Source: Spirochaetota bacterium
GTDB taxonomy: Bacteria > Spirochaetota > UBA4802 > UBA5368
Direction: 5' to 3'
Length of the DNA: 49,918 nt
Assembly: GCA_035477215.1 (NCBI GenBank)
Contig: DATIKU010000022.1
Location: 1 to 49,918, forward strand
Part shown: in pieces, positions 16,975 to 26,224 of the stretch
How the letters are laid out: the number at the start of each line of letters is the position of its first letter
How positions within the stretch are numbered: position 1 is the stretch's first letter
Position numbers and translations under genes: made by a program
Notes under the pieces: model-generated
The model's input: only the letters and a program-made list of their open reading frames with translations
The model's database searches: none
What the model was told of the DNA's origin: nothing

Positions 16975-17235
16975 TCGATCGTGAAAGACCCGGGGCCGAC
17001 AGCGAGGGAAAGATCGAGGTGAAACCCGATATCGGCATAATTCCGTCAGGGAAAAACAGAAGGAATACATGCGTTCGGTGATCGTGCGCTAAAATTTCCT
17101 GGACAGGCCGGCGGTCGGGCTTATAATAAAGGCCACTACCGTACGATCAAAGTCGAATGGCCGCTGACAGGGCAAAACGGTACAATTCCGATTTACATTT
17201 ACCATAATTGAAGGGAGGACCGGCCGGGAGACGCC
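16975..17235. other. Non-coding remnant between permease stub and VKOR gene
   Basis: I see no intact gene here. Short open stretches occur in all plus frames, none with a ribosome-binding site and start. GGGAGG just before 17236 belongs to the next gene. It probably represents debris of the truncated permease. Confidence 0.4.
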
Positions 17236-18516
17236 ATGATTAACGTCGAGAGAACGAAAATAAAATTCACGATTCTGGCCGTGGTCGGGCTGCTCGCATC
17301 GCTCGCCGGGGCGCTCATCAGCGCCGTGTTAATTCTGGAATACTTCGACGTATCCATAGGCCTCACCGACGCCATCTGCAGGACGGGAAGCGGCGTAAAC
17401 GCCTGCCGCACCGTCGCGAAAAGTTCGCTTGCGGCCATTCGGGGGATTCCGCTTTTGGGTGACATACCCACCGCGCTTTTCGGGTTTGTGTACTATGGAT
17501 ATGCCGCATTTCTCTACGCTTCCATTATGCGGCCAAATACGCCAGACCGCGCGGACCCCCTGCGGCTTGTCGCGGCCCTCTCCATCCTGGCACTCTTCGC
17601 CGACCTGCTTCTTCTCTTTGTTTCGGTGTTTTTCATCAACGCCCTGTGTCCCCTCTGCACCGCAAGCTACGCGGCCACGGTGTTCATCCTCGCTGTCTCG
17701 CTCTTCGCACTGCGGCATTTCCGGCGGGGGAAGCCGCGGGAGAGTCTTGCCGGCGCTCTCCGATCGCTCTCATCCTTCGTCAGGACCCGCTTCATCCCTC
17801 ACGGTCTGGTTGTTCTAACGCTCGTGGTCATGGGCACCGGGATCGGTATTCTGGCACGGGAGAGCCTCGCCGAATCCATGTCGCGCTTCGGCGGTGATGA
17901 GAGGGTATCCCGCCTCATCGCGCGGTACGAGGCCGTACTCGAATCCCGAATCGACCTCGAGGGCGCGCTCTTCGACGGCGCCCCCGGCTCGCCGGTACGT
18001 ATCGTCGTCTTCAGCGATTTCAACTGTTCGAGCTGTGCCCGCATGAATAAAAGCCTCAAAAGGATAATGGAAGAAAGGCCGGGGGAACTCGTGGTGTACT
18101 ACAAGAACTTTCCTCTCGGAGAGCAGTGCCGCGATGCGATGGACCACCGGAAGGAAGTCAGCTCATGCCTGGCCGCCCGCGCCGCCCTCTGTTCCGCCCG
18201 GCAGGGAAAATACGATGAGCTATCAGCCGCACTCTACCTCGACAGTGAGGCCGGCGTCGAACACGATATCATATCCCTTCGTCGCCATGCCATGCGCGAG
18301 GGGCTCGACATGAGCGCTTTCGAATCGTGCATGGGCTCCACGGAAGCATTTGATCGCGTAAGGGACGACCGTGCACAGGGAGAGCGACTGATGGTGGACG
18401 GCACCCCGACCCTTTTTGTCAATAATCGTATGCTCGATACCGCCGATCTCGATGCACGGACGCTGCGCGCTCTTATTGAATATATTACGACTCGATCGCA
18501 AGGGAGGTCGCAATGA
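17236..18516 (+). CDS. VKOR-DsbA fusion, membrane disulfide-generating protein
   Basis: 426 residues in two parts. A VKOR domain (about 10-165) has four to five membrane spans, the loop cysteines Cys48 and Cys57, and the quinone-site motif Cys138-Pro-Leu-Cys141. After another span (about 187-207) comes a DsbA-like thioredoxin fold with Cys264-Ser-Ser-Cys267 and cis-Pro391 (DGTPTLFVNN). VKOR homologues reoxidise their thioredoxin partner with quinone, so this protein should make disulfides in exported proteins. Its position in an arsenic operon is unusual. Extra cysteines (298, 311, 319, 365) are present in the DsbA part. The stop overlaps the next start (ATGA). Confidence 0.9.
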   Translation: MINVERTKIKFTILAVVGLLASLAGALISAVLILEYFDVSIGLTDAICRTGSGVNACRTVAKSSLAAIRGIPLLGDIPTALFGFVYYGYAAFLYASIMRPNTPDRADPLRLVAALSILALFADLLLLFVSVFFINALCPLCTASYAATVFILAVSLFALRHFRRGKPRESLAGALRSLSSFVRTRFIPHGLVVLTLVVMGTGIGILARESLAESMSRFGGDERVSRLIARYEAVLESRIDLEGALFDGAPGSPVRIVVFSDFNCSSCARMNKSLKRIMEERPGELVVYYKNFPLGEQCRDAMDHRKEVSSCLAARAALCSARQGKYDELSAALYLDSEAGVEHDIISLRRHAMREGLDMSAFESCMGSTEAFDRVRDDRAQGERLMVDGTPTLFVNNRMLDTADLDARTLRALIEYITTRSQGRSQ

Positions 18517-18635
18517 GGCTTGAAATACTCAGCACCGGCTGTCTCAGGTGCATCAAGCTCGAGGAATTTACCCGCAAGGCGGCGTCGAAGCTTGGCATCG
18601 ACGCGAAGATCACCAAGGTGCCGAGGAAGGCATGA
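18513..18635 (+). CDS. Half-length redox-active disulfide protein (40 residues)
   Basis: This short frame starts in ATGA overlapping the VKOR stop and ends in ATGA overlapping the acr3 start, so it is coupled on both sides. [19 protein letters not shown] matches the start of small thioredoxin-like redox-active disulfide proteins (about 78 residues), with the Cys10-Leu-Arg-Cys13 active site. It stops after KITKVPRKA, before the cis-Pro half of the fold. It is either a 3'-deleted remnant or a minimal CxxC peptide kept for coupling or thiol function. Confidence 0.55.
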   Translation: MRLEILSTGCLRCIKLEEFTRKAASKLGIDAKITKVPRKA

Positions 18636-19681
18636 AAGACATGCTCCTTAACAAACTCTCTTTCCTGGACCGCTATCTGACGCTCTGGATCTTCGCGGCA
18701 ATGGCCGCCGGGATCGGCCTGGGGTATTTCATCCCTGAAACCGCCGGATTCTGGAACCGCTTTCAGGTCGGGACCACAAATATCCCGATCGCTGTCGGGC
18801 TAATCCTCATGATGTATCCTCCCCTCGCCAAGGTCAAATACGAGGAACTGGGGGACGTATTTAAAAACTATCGGGTGCTCCTTCTCTCGCTCGTACAGAA
18901 CTGGCTCATCGGTCCGTTCCTCATGTTCTTTCTCGCGATAGCCTTCCTGTCCGGTTATCCCGAGTACATGGTTGGTCTTATTATAATCGGCCTGGCCCGC
19001 TGTATCGCCATGGTAATCGTCTGGAACGACCTGGCGCGGGGGGACACCGAGTACGCGGCGGGGCTTGTCGCCTTTAACAGCATATTCCAGGTGCTCTTTT
19101 TCAGCGTGTACGCATGGTTCTTTATCACCGTACTGCCGCCGTACTTCGGCCTGCAGGGAAGTATCGTGGACATCACCATCGGCCAGATCGCCGAGAGCGT
19201 ATTCATCTATCTCGGCATTCCGTTCATCGCGGGAATCATCACGCGCTTCACTTTTTTGAAGATAAAGTCCAGGGACTGGTACGAGCGTAAATTCATACCG
19301 AAGATAAGCCCCGTCACGCTCATCGCGCTTCTCTTCACGATCGTGGTAATGTTCAGCCTGAAGGGCGAGTATATCGTCAAGATCCCGATGGACGTGGTGC
19401 GCATCACGATTCCGCTACTCATTTACTTCGTGGTGATGTTCATGGTCAGTTTTTTCATGAGCAAAAAGATAGGCGCCACGTACCCGATCGCCGCAACGCT
19501 CTCCTTCACCGCGGCCAGCAACAACTTCGAGCTCGCAATCGCGGTGGCGGTCGCCGTTTTCGGTATCCACTCCGGCGTCGCATTCGCCGCCGTCATCGGG
19601 CCGCTGGTCGAGGTGCCGGTGCTCATATCTCTGGTGAACGTGGCGCTGTTCTTCAAGCGGCGTTTCTTCGATGGCGTGTAA
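18632..19681 (+). CDS. acr3: Arsenite efflux permease, ACR3 family
   Basis: 349 residues with about ten membrane spans. ACR3 signatures are present: the conserved Cys in [16 protein letters not shown] and [21 protein letters not shown]. It exports As(III), driven by the membrane potential or proton gradient. The start ATG at 18632 ([21 protein letters not shown]) overlaps the stop of the 40-residue redox frame, implying translational coupling; a longer in-frame extension exists upstream but would overlap that gene. arsC follows 54 bp downstream. Confidence 0.93.
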   Translation: MKDMLLNKLSFLDRYLTLWIFAAMAAGIGLGYFIPETAGFWNRFQVGTTNIPIAVGLILMMYPPLAKVKYEELGDVFKNYRVLLLSLVQNWLIGPFLMFFLAIAFLSGYPEYMVGLIIIGLARCIAMVIVWNDLARGDTEYAAGLVAFNSIFQVLFFSVYAWFFITVLPPYFGLQGSIVDITIGQIAESVFIYLGIPFIAGIITRFTFLKIKSRDWYERKFIPKISPVTLIALLFTIVVMFSLKGEYIVKIPMDVVRITIPLLIYFVVMFMVSFFMSKKIGATYPIAATLSFTAASNNFELAIAVAVAVFGIHSGVAFAAVIGPLVEVPVLISLVNVALFFKRRFFDGV

Positions 19682-19735
19682 TGAAAATTCGGGGGGATGA
19701 TTACCAGGCATAATAAATCGTGAGAAAATGAAAAC

Positions 19736-20203
19736 ATGAAATCCGACAAACTGAAAATACTCTTCCTCTGCACCGGAAACTCATGCCGCAGCCAGATGGC
19801 CGAAGGCTGGGCGAAAAAGCTGAAGGCCGACCGCGTCGAAGCCTGGTCGGCGGGGACCGCGTCCAAGGGGCTGGATCCGCGGGCGGTCGCGGTGATGGCC
19901 GAGACGGGCGTCGATATCTCGGCTTACGCCTCTAAGAATGTCGACAGCGTCATGCACATCCCCTTCGATTACGTCGTGACCGTCTGCGGCCACGCGCGGG
20001 AAAACTGTCCGTTCTTCCCGGGAAAGGCGAAAATCGTCCACCGGGGATTCGAAGACCCGCCCCAGCTCGCGCTGGATGCCCCGAGCGAGGAGGAGGCGCT
20101 CGCCCATTACCGCCGGGTGCGCGACGATATCCGCGACTTCATCGCGACCCTCCCCGAATCGCTCGAAGGGGAAGGCGCCGGCGGACTTTTAATCAAAGAC
20201 TGA
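19736..20203 (+). CDS. arsC: Arsenate reductase, low-molecular-weight phosphatase type
   Basis: 155 residues of the thioredoxin-coupled ArsC class. The P-loop is LFLCTGNSCRSQMAEGW with nucleophile Cys12. The relay cysteines are in VTVCGHARENCPFFPG, and FEDPP contains the general-acid Asp. It reduces As(V) to As(III) for export by Acr3 and is recycled by thioredoxin, consistent with a thioredoxin gene 150 bp downstream. A C-terminal tail of about 12 residues exceeds the minimal family length. Confidence 0.93.
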   Translation: MKSDKLKILFLCTGNSCRSQMAEGWAKKLKADRVEAWSAGTASKGLDPRAVAVMAETGVDISAYASKNVDSVMHIPFDYVVTVCGHARENCPFFPGKAKIVHRGFEDPPQLALDAPSEEEALAHYRRVRDDIRDFIATLPESLEGEGAGGLLIKD

Positions 20204-20355
20204 AACAAGTGCATGAATACCGATGATTACGGGTGAATTCGCGATTTTATCATTTGCCGCTTTAGTAAAACCATAAGCGATATGACGGTCCACCCAAGGA
20301 GAAACCGGAGTATTCATTTTTTCATTTCGATAGAGATCAATTGAGAGGAACTGAT

Positions 20356-20671
20356 ATGTCCACATCGATAGAAGTTGCCGACGGAAATTTTACCACCGAA
20401 GCGCTCGGCGCCAACGGTACGGTGCTCGTCGATTTCTGGGCCCCGCACTGCGGCCTCTGCCGCATGCAGACCCCCGATACTCGAAGGAATCGCCAAAGAG
20501 CCAAACGGAGGCTCCCGGATTGTAAAGCTTAATACCGACGAGAACTTGGCCACCGCCCAACAGTTCGGGATCAACTCGATTCCCGCTCTCATCCTCTTCA
20601 GGGACGGAAAAGAGGTCGACAGGATGGCGGGTGTTCAGCCGGCGGAGCTGTTGACGCGCAAACTGCAGTAA
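20356..20671 (+). pseudogene. Thioredoxin gene with a +1 frameshift
   Basis: The frame from ATG 20356 reads MSTSIEVADGNFTTEAL...VLVDFWAPHCGLCRMQTP and then loses homology. The next frame continues with ILEGIAKEPNGG, KLNTDENLATAQQFGINSIP (cis-Pro) and ends at 20671. Removing one base from the CCCCC run at 20471-20475 restores a normal thioredoxin of about 104 residues with active site CGLC instead of CGPC. The cause is either a real mutation, a sequencing error in a homopolymer, or frameshifting. A GAGAGGA element precedes the start. It was probably the reductant for ArsC. Confidence 0.8.
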
Positions 20672-20836
20672 GGCCTTTGCCGCCATGGAACATGACGCTT
20701 ATACGGCCGGATTGCTGATCATGCCTTTTTTTACGCCCTGCCGGGCACGCCCCCTCTCTGTAAAAATACTATTGACAAACTTTTCATAAATCGCGTGAGT
20801 TATCCTTTGATCGACACGAAAAGCGCGTTACGCTTG

Positions 20837-20888
20837 ATGATACACTGGACCGCCTCGGGACTGTACCCCCCAGGACGTATGATACACT
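20837..20888 (+). repeat. 10-bp direct repeat in the ileS leader
   Basis: ATGATACACT occurs at 20837-20846 and 20879-20888, 42 bp apart, just before ileS. A perfect TTGACA at 20772-20777 may be the -35 of the ileS promoter but I see no good -10 at standard spacing. No T-box features were seen. Nothing else is evident in 20672-20922. Confidence 0.3.
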
Positions 20889-20922
20889 ACAGACCCGGAT
20901 TCACATAAGCTGCGAGGACGCC

Positions 20923-23685
20923 ATGGATTATTCAAAAACCGTCAATCTTCCGACCACCGATTTCCCGATGAGGGCGAACCTGCCCAGGCGCGAGCCCGAA
21001 ATGCTCGCACAGTGGTCGAAGGAAAACATTTACTCCACATTGCTCGCCGCGCGCGAGGGTAAGCCCCTGTATATACTGCACGACGGCCCTCCATACGCCA
21101 ACGGCAACATTCACCTGGGCCACGCGCTCAACAAGATACTCAAAGACATTATCGTAAAACACAAGACCATGATGGGTTTCAAGTCCCCCTACGTGCCCGG
21201 CTGGGACTGCCACGGGCTTCCAATCGAGCTGCAGGTGACGCGAGAGCTCGGCGAGAAGGCCGCCATAATGCCCAAGCACGATATCCGCAAGAGATGCCGC
21301 GAGTATGCGGCCAAATACGTTAAAATCCAGATGGAAGAATTCAAGCGGCTCGGCGTGTTCGGCGACTATGAGCACCCGTACCTTACCATGTCGGCGGAAT
21401 ACGAAGCGAAGATACTCGAAATATTCGGCGACCTCTTTGAAGGAGGGTTCATCACGCGGGGCAAGAAGCCAATCTACTGGTGTCCCACCTGCGTTACGGC
21501 ACTCGCCGAGGCCGAGGTCGAATATCACGACCACTCCTCCCCTTCCATCTTCGTGAAATTCCCGGTCGATCCATCGTCGGTCGACATCCCCGGAATCGAC
21601 AGAGACAACCTCTCCGTCTTGATCTGGACCACCACGCCCTGGACGCTTCCGGCGAACCTCGGCGTCTGTTTTCATCCCGACTTCCCCTACTCGGCCTGCC
21701 GCTCGGGTGACGAGTATTACATCGTGGCCGACGGCCTTATCGAATCGCTGGAGCATATTGCCGGCATCGAAAAGGGAGACGCCGTCCCCGTAACGAAGGA
21801 CCAGATTAAAAAACTGAAAGTGCTTCATCCCTTCATCGACCGCGAATCGAAGGTGCTCTTTGCCGGGTTCGTGACGCTCGACCAGGGTACGGGAATCGTG
21901 CACATCGCCCCCGGTCACGGGATGGATGACTACGTGCTCGGCATGGAAAGCGGGCTCGACGTCTACTGCCCGGTCGACGACGAGGGGAAATTCACCGCGG
22001 AATTCCCCGAGATGCAGGGCATCAACGTGTTCGACGCGAACCCGAAGGTGATCGAGCTTCTTGAGAAAAAAGGCGTATTCATTCATACCTCGGAAATAGA
22101 GCACTCATACCCGCACTGCTGGCGATGCAAACAGCCGCTCATCTTCCGCGCCGCCGAGCAGTGGTTCTTTATGGTGGACCATCGGGAGCTCAGGAAGACG
22201 GCCCTCAAGGCCACCGGCGACACGAACTGGATCCCGTCCTGGGGCGAATCGCGCTTCCGGGGCATGATCGAAAGCCGTCCCGACTGGTGTCTCTCCCGCC
22301 AGCGTTCCTGGGGCGTTCCCATCCCCTCGTTCCATTGTAAAAAGTGCCACGCCAATCTCATGAACGCTGAGAGCATTCATCATTTCTCGAAGCTTTCTCT
22401 CGAAAAGAACATCGACTCGTGGTACACGCACGACATAAAGGAACTGGTGCCGTCGGGGACGAAGTGCGGCTGCGGCAGCGATGAATTCGAGAAGGAATAC
22501 GACATCCTCGACGTGTGGTTCGATTCCGGCGTTTCGCATTACGCCGTGCTTGATTCATGGAAGGACCATCGCTGGCCGTCCGATCTGTACCTGGAGGGGA
22601 GCGACCAGCACCGCGGGTGGTTCCAGTCCTCAATGTGGCCCGCAATCGCTCTGCGCGGGCGCGCGCCCTACGATACGGTGCTCACCCACGGCTTCCTTCT
22701 CGACGAGGAGGGGAAGGCCATGAGCAAGTCCATGGGGAACGTCATCCCCCCGTCGCAGCTCATCGAAAAGTTCGGAGCCGACATCATTCGCCTGTGGGTA
22801 TCCTCCGAGGACTATCGCAACGACCTGCGCATAGGCCTCGACATGATGAATCAGATCGCCGACTCCTATCGCAAGATCCGTAACACCTTCAAGTTCATCA
22901 TCGGGAACCTCTCTGACTTCTCACCGGAGCGGGCGCTCCCGTACGCCAATCTTCTCGACATCGACAAATGGATACTGCACGAGCTGTACGAGCTTTCCCG
23001 ACAGGTTATCGAGCATTACGAAAAGTTCGAATTTCACCTGGTCTACCGAAAGATCCTCAACTTCTGCGCGGTGGAGCTTTCGTCCCTCTATTTCGACATT
23101 TCAAAGGACATACTCTACGTCGAGGCCAGGGACTCGGTCCGTCGGCGGTCCAACCAGACCTCTCTTCACGAGATCAGGGAGGCCCTCACACGCCTGGCGG
23201 CCCCGGTGCTTTCCTTTACCGCCGAGGAGGTATGGCGTTTTTCCGGCAGGACCGATTCGGTCCATGCGAAGGAATACTACCGGCTCGATGAGGCCTTTCG
23301 TAATCCTGTGGTGGCGGCGAAGATGGATTCGCTCATCGACATCAAGAAAGACGTTTTGAAATCGCTCGAGACGAAGCGGAAAGAGAAAACAATCGGCACC
23401 TCGCTCGAGGCCGATATCGAAATCTTCGTCGCCAACGAAAAAACTCGGCAGATGATCACAGTGATGGGCGACGAGGCGCGGCGGTTCTTCCAGGTGGCGG
23501 AGGTGGCTGTCAGCGCCGGAAAAAAGGCCGGCATGGAGGATTTCGACAATTCATCCATTCTGGTCGCCAAAAGCGCCGGGCGCAAGTGCGTGCGCTGCTG
23601 GAATTACTCGCTTAAACCGGGCACCGATCCGGCACATCCGGAACTCTGCCCGCGATGCACGGAGATAGTGCAAAACATCAAGTGA
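20923..23685 (+). CDS. ileS: Isoleucyl-tRNA synthetase
   Basis: A class I aminoacyl-tRNA synthetase of 920 residues, of the bacterial type. The HIGH motif is His64-Leu-Gly-His67 in NGNIHLGHALNK and the KMSKS motif is KAMSKSMGN (about 599-607). The CP1 editing domain carries WTTTPWTLPANLG. The anticodon-binding domain and a C-terminal zinc site (CVRCWN...CPRC) are complete. It charges tRNA-Ile and edits Val-tRNA. lspA follows 29 bp later, the same ileS-lspA order seen in many bacteria. Confidence 0.97.
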   Translation: MDYSKTVNLPTTDFPMRANLPRREPEMLAQWSKENIYSTLLAAREGKPLYILHDGPPYANGNIHLGHALNKILKDIIVKHKTMMGFKSPYVPGWDCHGLPIELQVTRELGEKAAIMPKHDIRKRCREYAAKYVKIQMEEFKRLGVFGDYEHPYLTMSAEYEAKILEIFGDLFEGGFITRGKKPIYWCPTCVTALAEAEVEYHDHSSPSIFVKFPVDPSSVDIPGIDRDNLSVLIWTTTPWTLPANLGVCFHPDFPYSACRSGDEYYIVADGLIESLEHIAGIEKGDAVPVTKDQIKKLKVLHPFIDRESKVLFAGFVTLDQGTGIVHIAPGHGMDDYVLGMESGLDVYCPVDDEGKFTAEFPEMQGINVFDANPKVIELLEKKGVFIHTSEIEHSYPHCWRCKQPLIFRAAEQWFFMVDHRELRKTALKATGDTNWIPSWGESRFRGMIESRPDWCLSRQRSWGVPIPSFHCKKCHANLMNAESIHHFSKLSLEKNIDSWYTHDIKELVPSGTKCGCGSDEFEKEYDILDVWFDSGVSHYAVLDSWKDHRWPSDLYLEGSDQHRGWFQSSMWPAIALRGRAPYDTVLTHGFLLDEEGKAMSKSMGNVIPPSQLIEKFGADIIRLWVSSEDYRNDLRIGLDMMNQIADSYRKIRNTFKFIIGNLSDFSPERALPYANLLDIDKWILHELYELSRQVIEHYEKFEFHLVYRKILNFCAVELSSLYFDISKDILYVEARDSVRRRSNQTSLHEIREALTRLAAPVLSFTAEEVWRFSGRTDSVHAKEYYRLDEAFRNPVVAAKMDSLIDIKKDVLKSLETKRKEKTIGTSLEADIEIFVANEKTRQMITVMGDEARRFFQVAEVAVSAGKKAGMEDFDNSSILVAKSAGRKCVRCWNYSLKPGTDPAHPELCPRCTEIVQNIK

Positions 23686-23714
23686 TCGTGCCGAAACCAC
23701 AAACGGGGATATCG

Positions 23715-24206
23715 ATGAAAAAACATGTCATTGCAGGGATACTGTTCGCGTTTTCGCTCGCGCTCGACATCATTACCAAGGAGCTCGCGGTGGCCCATAT
23801 CGGGCTTCATGAACGAATCGACGTCTTCGGGAGCTTCGTGCAGCTTACCCTCCTCTACAACCGCGGGGGGCTTTTCGGCATTTTACAGGGGTACCAGACA
23901 TTTTTTCTTATCGCCTCCATCCTGGTGCTTACGATGCTCGTGGTGTACTACGTCCTTGAAAAACAAAAGACGCCGCTCTTCTGCGGCTCAATGGCCCTGG
24001 TGATGTCGGGCGCGGTGGGGAACATCCTCGACCGTCTGCTGGGAAAGCCGGGAGTCGTCGACTTCATCTATATCGGGGACGACGCGGTATTCAGATGGCC
24101 GGCGTTCAACGTTGCCGACGCCGCAATCGTCATCGGTGCCTTACTCCTGCTCGGCTATTATTACCTTGAGGAGAAACGGCGAAAGGCCGGGGAATCGTCC
24201 GGCTAA
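23715..24206 (+). CDS. lspA: Lipoprotein signal peptidase
   Basis: 163 residues with four membrane spans. The aspartyl catalytic pair is visible in GNILDRL (Asp106) and FNVADAA (Asp134), with the conserved NRGGLFG and VDFIYI segments. It cleaves prolipoprotein signal peptides in the inner membrane, which fits the several lipoprotein genes in this window. The ATG at 23715 follows GGGGATATCG. The 3' end overlaps by 4 bp the convergent lipoprotein gene. Confidence 0.95.
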   Translation: MKKHVIAGILFAFSLALDIITKELAVAHIGLHERIDVFGSFVQLTLLYNRGGLFGILQGYQTFFLIASILVLTMLVVYYVLEKQKTPLFCGSMALVMSGAVGNILDRLLGKPGVVDFIYIGDDAVFRWPAFNVADAAIVIGALLLLGYYYLEEKRRKAGESSG

Positions 24207-24583
24207 TAAGTATCGACCACCTCGAGCTCGGCCTCCCCGAGCACGGCCGATTCCTTTCCGGTCACCGTCACCCGATACTTCCCCTCGTTGAAAAACGACA
24301 GGTTTGTCGCCGTCGATCGCCTTTCCGGATCGACGCTGACCGTGAACGAATCCACCAGTCGGTCCTTCGTCTGCGAACGTTCGTGAATTTTGACCCCCAG
24401 CGTGTTCACGTCGAAGCGCTGTTTCAAACTCACGAGCATCGTGACCTCGCCCGTGGTGAAGCGCCCTCCGCATGCCGAGCCCTCCCCCTCGGGAGTCACC
24501 CCCTCGCAGAAGGATATCGTTTGCGCCGGTTTACACGAAACGAGTAAAAACATCGCAAGGCATACGGCCAGTGTGTTCTTCAT
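24203..24583 (-). CDS. Small lipoprotein, unknown function
   Basis: 126 residues starting MKNTLAVCLAMFLLVSCKPAQ, a lipoprotein signal with lipobox LVSC (Cys17). The mature part contains a beta-rich region with VTMLVSLKQRF and a C-terminal FNEGKYRVTVTGKESAVL, like an immunoglobulin-like beta sandwich found in stress or surface lipoproteins. No family is recognised. GAGGA lies 6 nt before the ATG at 24583. It is convergent with lspA and may share a transcript with the genes upstream (xseA-xseB). Confidence 0.75.
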   Translation of the reverse strand: MKNTLAVCLAMFLLVSCKPAQTISFCEGVTPEGEGSACGGRFTTGEVTMLVSLKQRFDVNTLGVKIHERSQTKDRLVDSFTVSVDPERRSTATNLSFFNEGKYRVTVTGKESAVLGEAELEVVDTY

Positions 24584-24618
24584 CGAATCCTCGTTGCACA
24601 TTTCTTGCCGGTCTTCCG

Positions 24619-24915
24619 CTACAGGAGCGAACCCTGCATATCTTCATCGTCGTGAATCTCACCGGTGTCCGGCTTTACCCGCACGGCCCTTTTACCGACC
24701 GTCCCGTCTTCGCCCTTCTGGAGTATCTCGACCCTCCGCCCGGCCTCGTCGAGCTTCTCGCGGCAATACCGGGCGAGCCTCGAGCCCCGCTCGAACTCCG
24801 CTATAGATTCCTCCAGTCCGAGGCTTCCATCCTCGAGGCGCTCCGCTATGTTCTCAAGCTCTTCGAGCGCCTTTTCAAAGCTAGGCTTTCCCTTTGCCGG
24901 CGTCTTCTTTTCCAC
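24619..24915 (-). CDS. xseB: Exodeoxyribonuclease VII small subunit
   Basis: 98 residues. [19 protein letters not shown] and [27 protein letters not shown] are the family's helical hairpin. It binds the XseA subunit and is needed for ssDNA exonuclease activity. The GTG start lies 35 bp inside the 3' end of xseA, so translation is coupled. The C-terminal tail (about 30 charged residues ending [10 protein letters not shown]) is longer than in most XseB proteins. Confidence 0.92.
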   Translation of the reverse strand: MEKKTPAKGKPSFEKALEELENIAERLEDGSLGLEESIAEFERGSRLARYCREKLDEAGRRVEILQKGEDGTVGKRAVRVKPDTGEIHDDEDMQGSLL

Positions 24916-26191
24916 CGCGCACCTCGCGTTGTATTGTATTCACCACACACCCCATCGAGCCGTCTGCCACCGCAACGCCGATCGTCTCGCCGGGGTTCAC
25001 CGCCGTTACGCTTTTAATGATTCGTCCCCGCGCGTCTGTTGCAAGGGAATAACCCCGCCTGAGCACCCCGCGCGGCGAAAGCTTTTCCACCGCTCCCCAC
25101 GCCACGTCGAGGCGGGAGCGCCACCCCCGTGCCTCCGATCTCCACAGGCGGTAGAGGTCCGGAAGCGCGAGCAGGCGCTGCCGACCGGCGGCGACACTGT
25201 CTTTCAGCGCGGAGGCCATCTTCTGCTCCAGGTCGAGGAGCGGCAATTCGCGCATGGTGACGATCTCGAGCGGATTGCGAAAACAGCGGAGGGCGGCGAT
25301 GCCCGAAAGCCTGCTTGCCAGATACCCCATCCTGGAGGTGAGCGCCGTCTGAGCCCTGATGGCCAGATAGTCGATCTCCTCCGCGAGCTCGCTCTTCACC
25401 GGCACGGCGATCTCCGCCGCGGCCGAGGGCGTGGGAGCCGCGTAATCGGCGGCATCGTCCGAGAGAGGGTGGTCGATCTGGTGGCCGACCGCCGAGATGA
25501 CCGGCACGCGCGAGGCGAGGATCGCCCGAACAACCGGTTCCTCGTTGAACGGCAGCAGGTCCTCGAACGAGCCTCCGCCCCTGCCGCAGATGATGACGTC
25601 GATCGAGTGGACAGGCCGGTTGAGCTCTTCGATGCCCCGCACAATGGACGCCGCTGCGTCCGCACCCTGGACCTTCGCGGGGGCGAGCACGATTTCAATA
25701 TTGGGGAAGCGCCGCATGGCCACCTTGACGATGTCCCTTATCGCCGCACCCGTCGGCGACGTGACAACGCCGAGGCGCCGGGGAAGAAACGGTTTCATTT
25801 TTTTCCGCGCCGGATCGAGCGCCCCTTCTTCCAGAAGCTTTTTCTTGAGTTGCTCGATGCGCTTGAGGAGCTCGCCGATTCCCTCAAGGCGCACCTGCGC
25901 GACGATGAACTGGTAGCTGCCGCGCTTCTCGTACACCGTGAACGAACCCATGGCGAGCACGCTCATCCCCTCCTCCAGTCTGAACGAGAGGCTTTTATTC
26001 GCGTATTTGAAAAACGCCGACGAGAGTACCGCTGACTCGTCCTTCAGGGTGAAATAGATGTGCCCCGATGAATGATGGGTGACGTTCGAGAGCTCCCCTT
26101 TCACCCACACGCTCGTGAACTCGGGATTGCCCTCGATGCTCTTTTTAAGAAGCCGGGTTATCTCGGAAACGCTGTAGGTATGGTCTTCCAT
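24881..26191 (-). CDS. xseA: Exodeoxyribonuclease VII large subunit
   Basis: 436 residues. The N-terminal OB-fold has [15 protein letters not shown] and [20 protein letters not shown], typical of XseA. The catalytic domain shows [33 protein letters not shown] and [27 protein letters not shown]. The coiled-coil C-terminal region is present. With XseB it degrades single-stranded DNA from both ends. It reads upstream to the alpha/beta hydrolase gene (33 bp). Confidence 0.95.
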   Translation of the reverse strand: MEDHTYSVSEITRLLKKSIEGNPEFTSVWVKGELSNVTHHSSGHIYFTLKDESAVLSSAFFKYANKSLSFRLEEGMSVLAMGSFTVYEKRGSYQFIVAQVRLEGIGELLKRIEQLKKKLLEEGALDPARKKMKPFLPRRLGVVTSPTGAAIRDIVKVAMRRFPNIEIVLAPAKVQGADAAASIVRGIEELNRPVHSIDVIICGRGGGSFEDLLPFNEEPVVRAILASRVPVISAVGHQIDHPLSDDAADYAAPTPSAAAEIAVPVKSELAEEIDYLAIRAQTALTSRMGYLASRLSGIAALRCFRNPLEIVTMRELPLLDLEQKMASALKDSVAAGRQRLLALPDLYRLWRSEARGWRSRLDVAWGAVEKLSPRGVLRRGYSLATDARGRIIKSVTAVNPGETIGVAVADGSMGCVVNTIQREVRGGKEDAGKGKA

Positions 26192-26224
26192 GGGTTATGC
26201 CGGTCCACTGGAGCTTAATTTTAA

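Noticed and set aside
16975-17235. Possible small proteins in the gap before the VKOR gene
   Set aside because: Short open stretches lack start codons with ribosome-binding sites and recognisable sequence.
20672-20922. T-box or other amino-acid riboswitch before ileS
   Set aside because: No T-box sequence, specifier stem or antiterminator was visible; only a short direct repeat.
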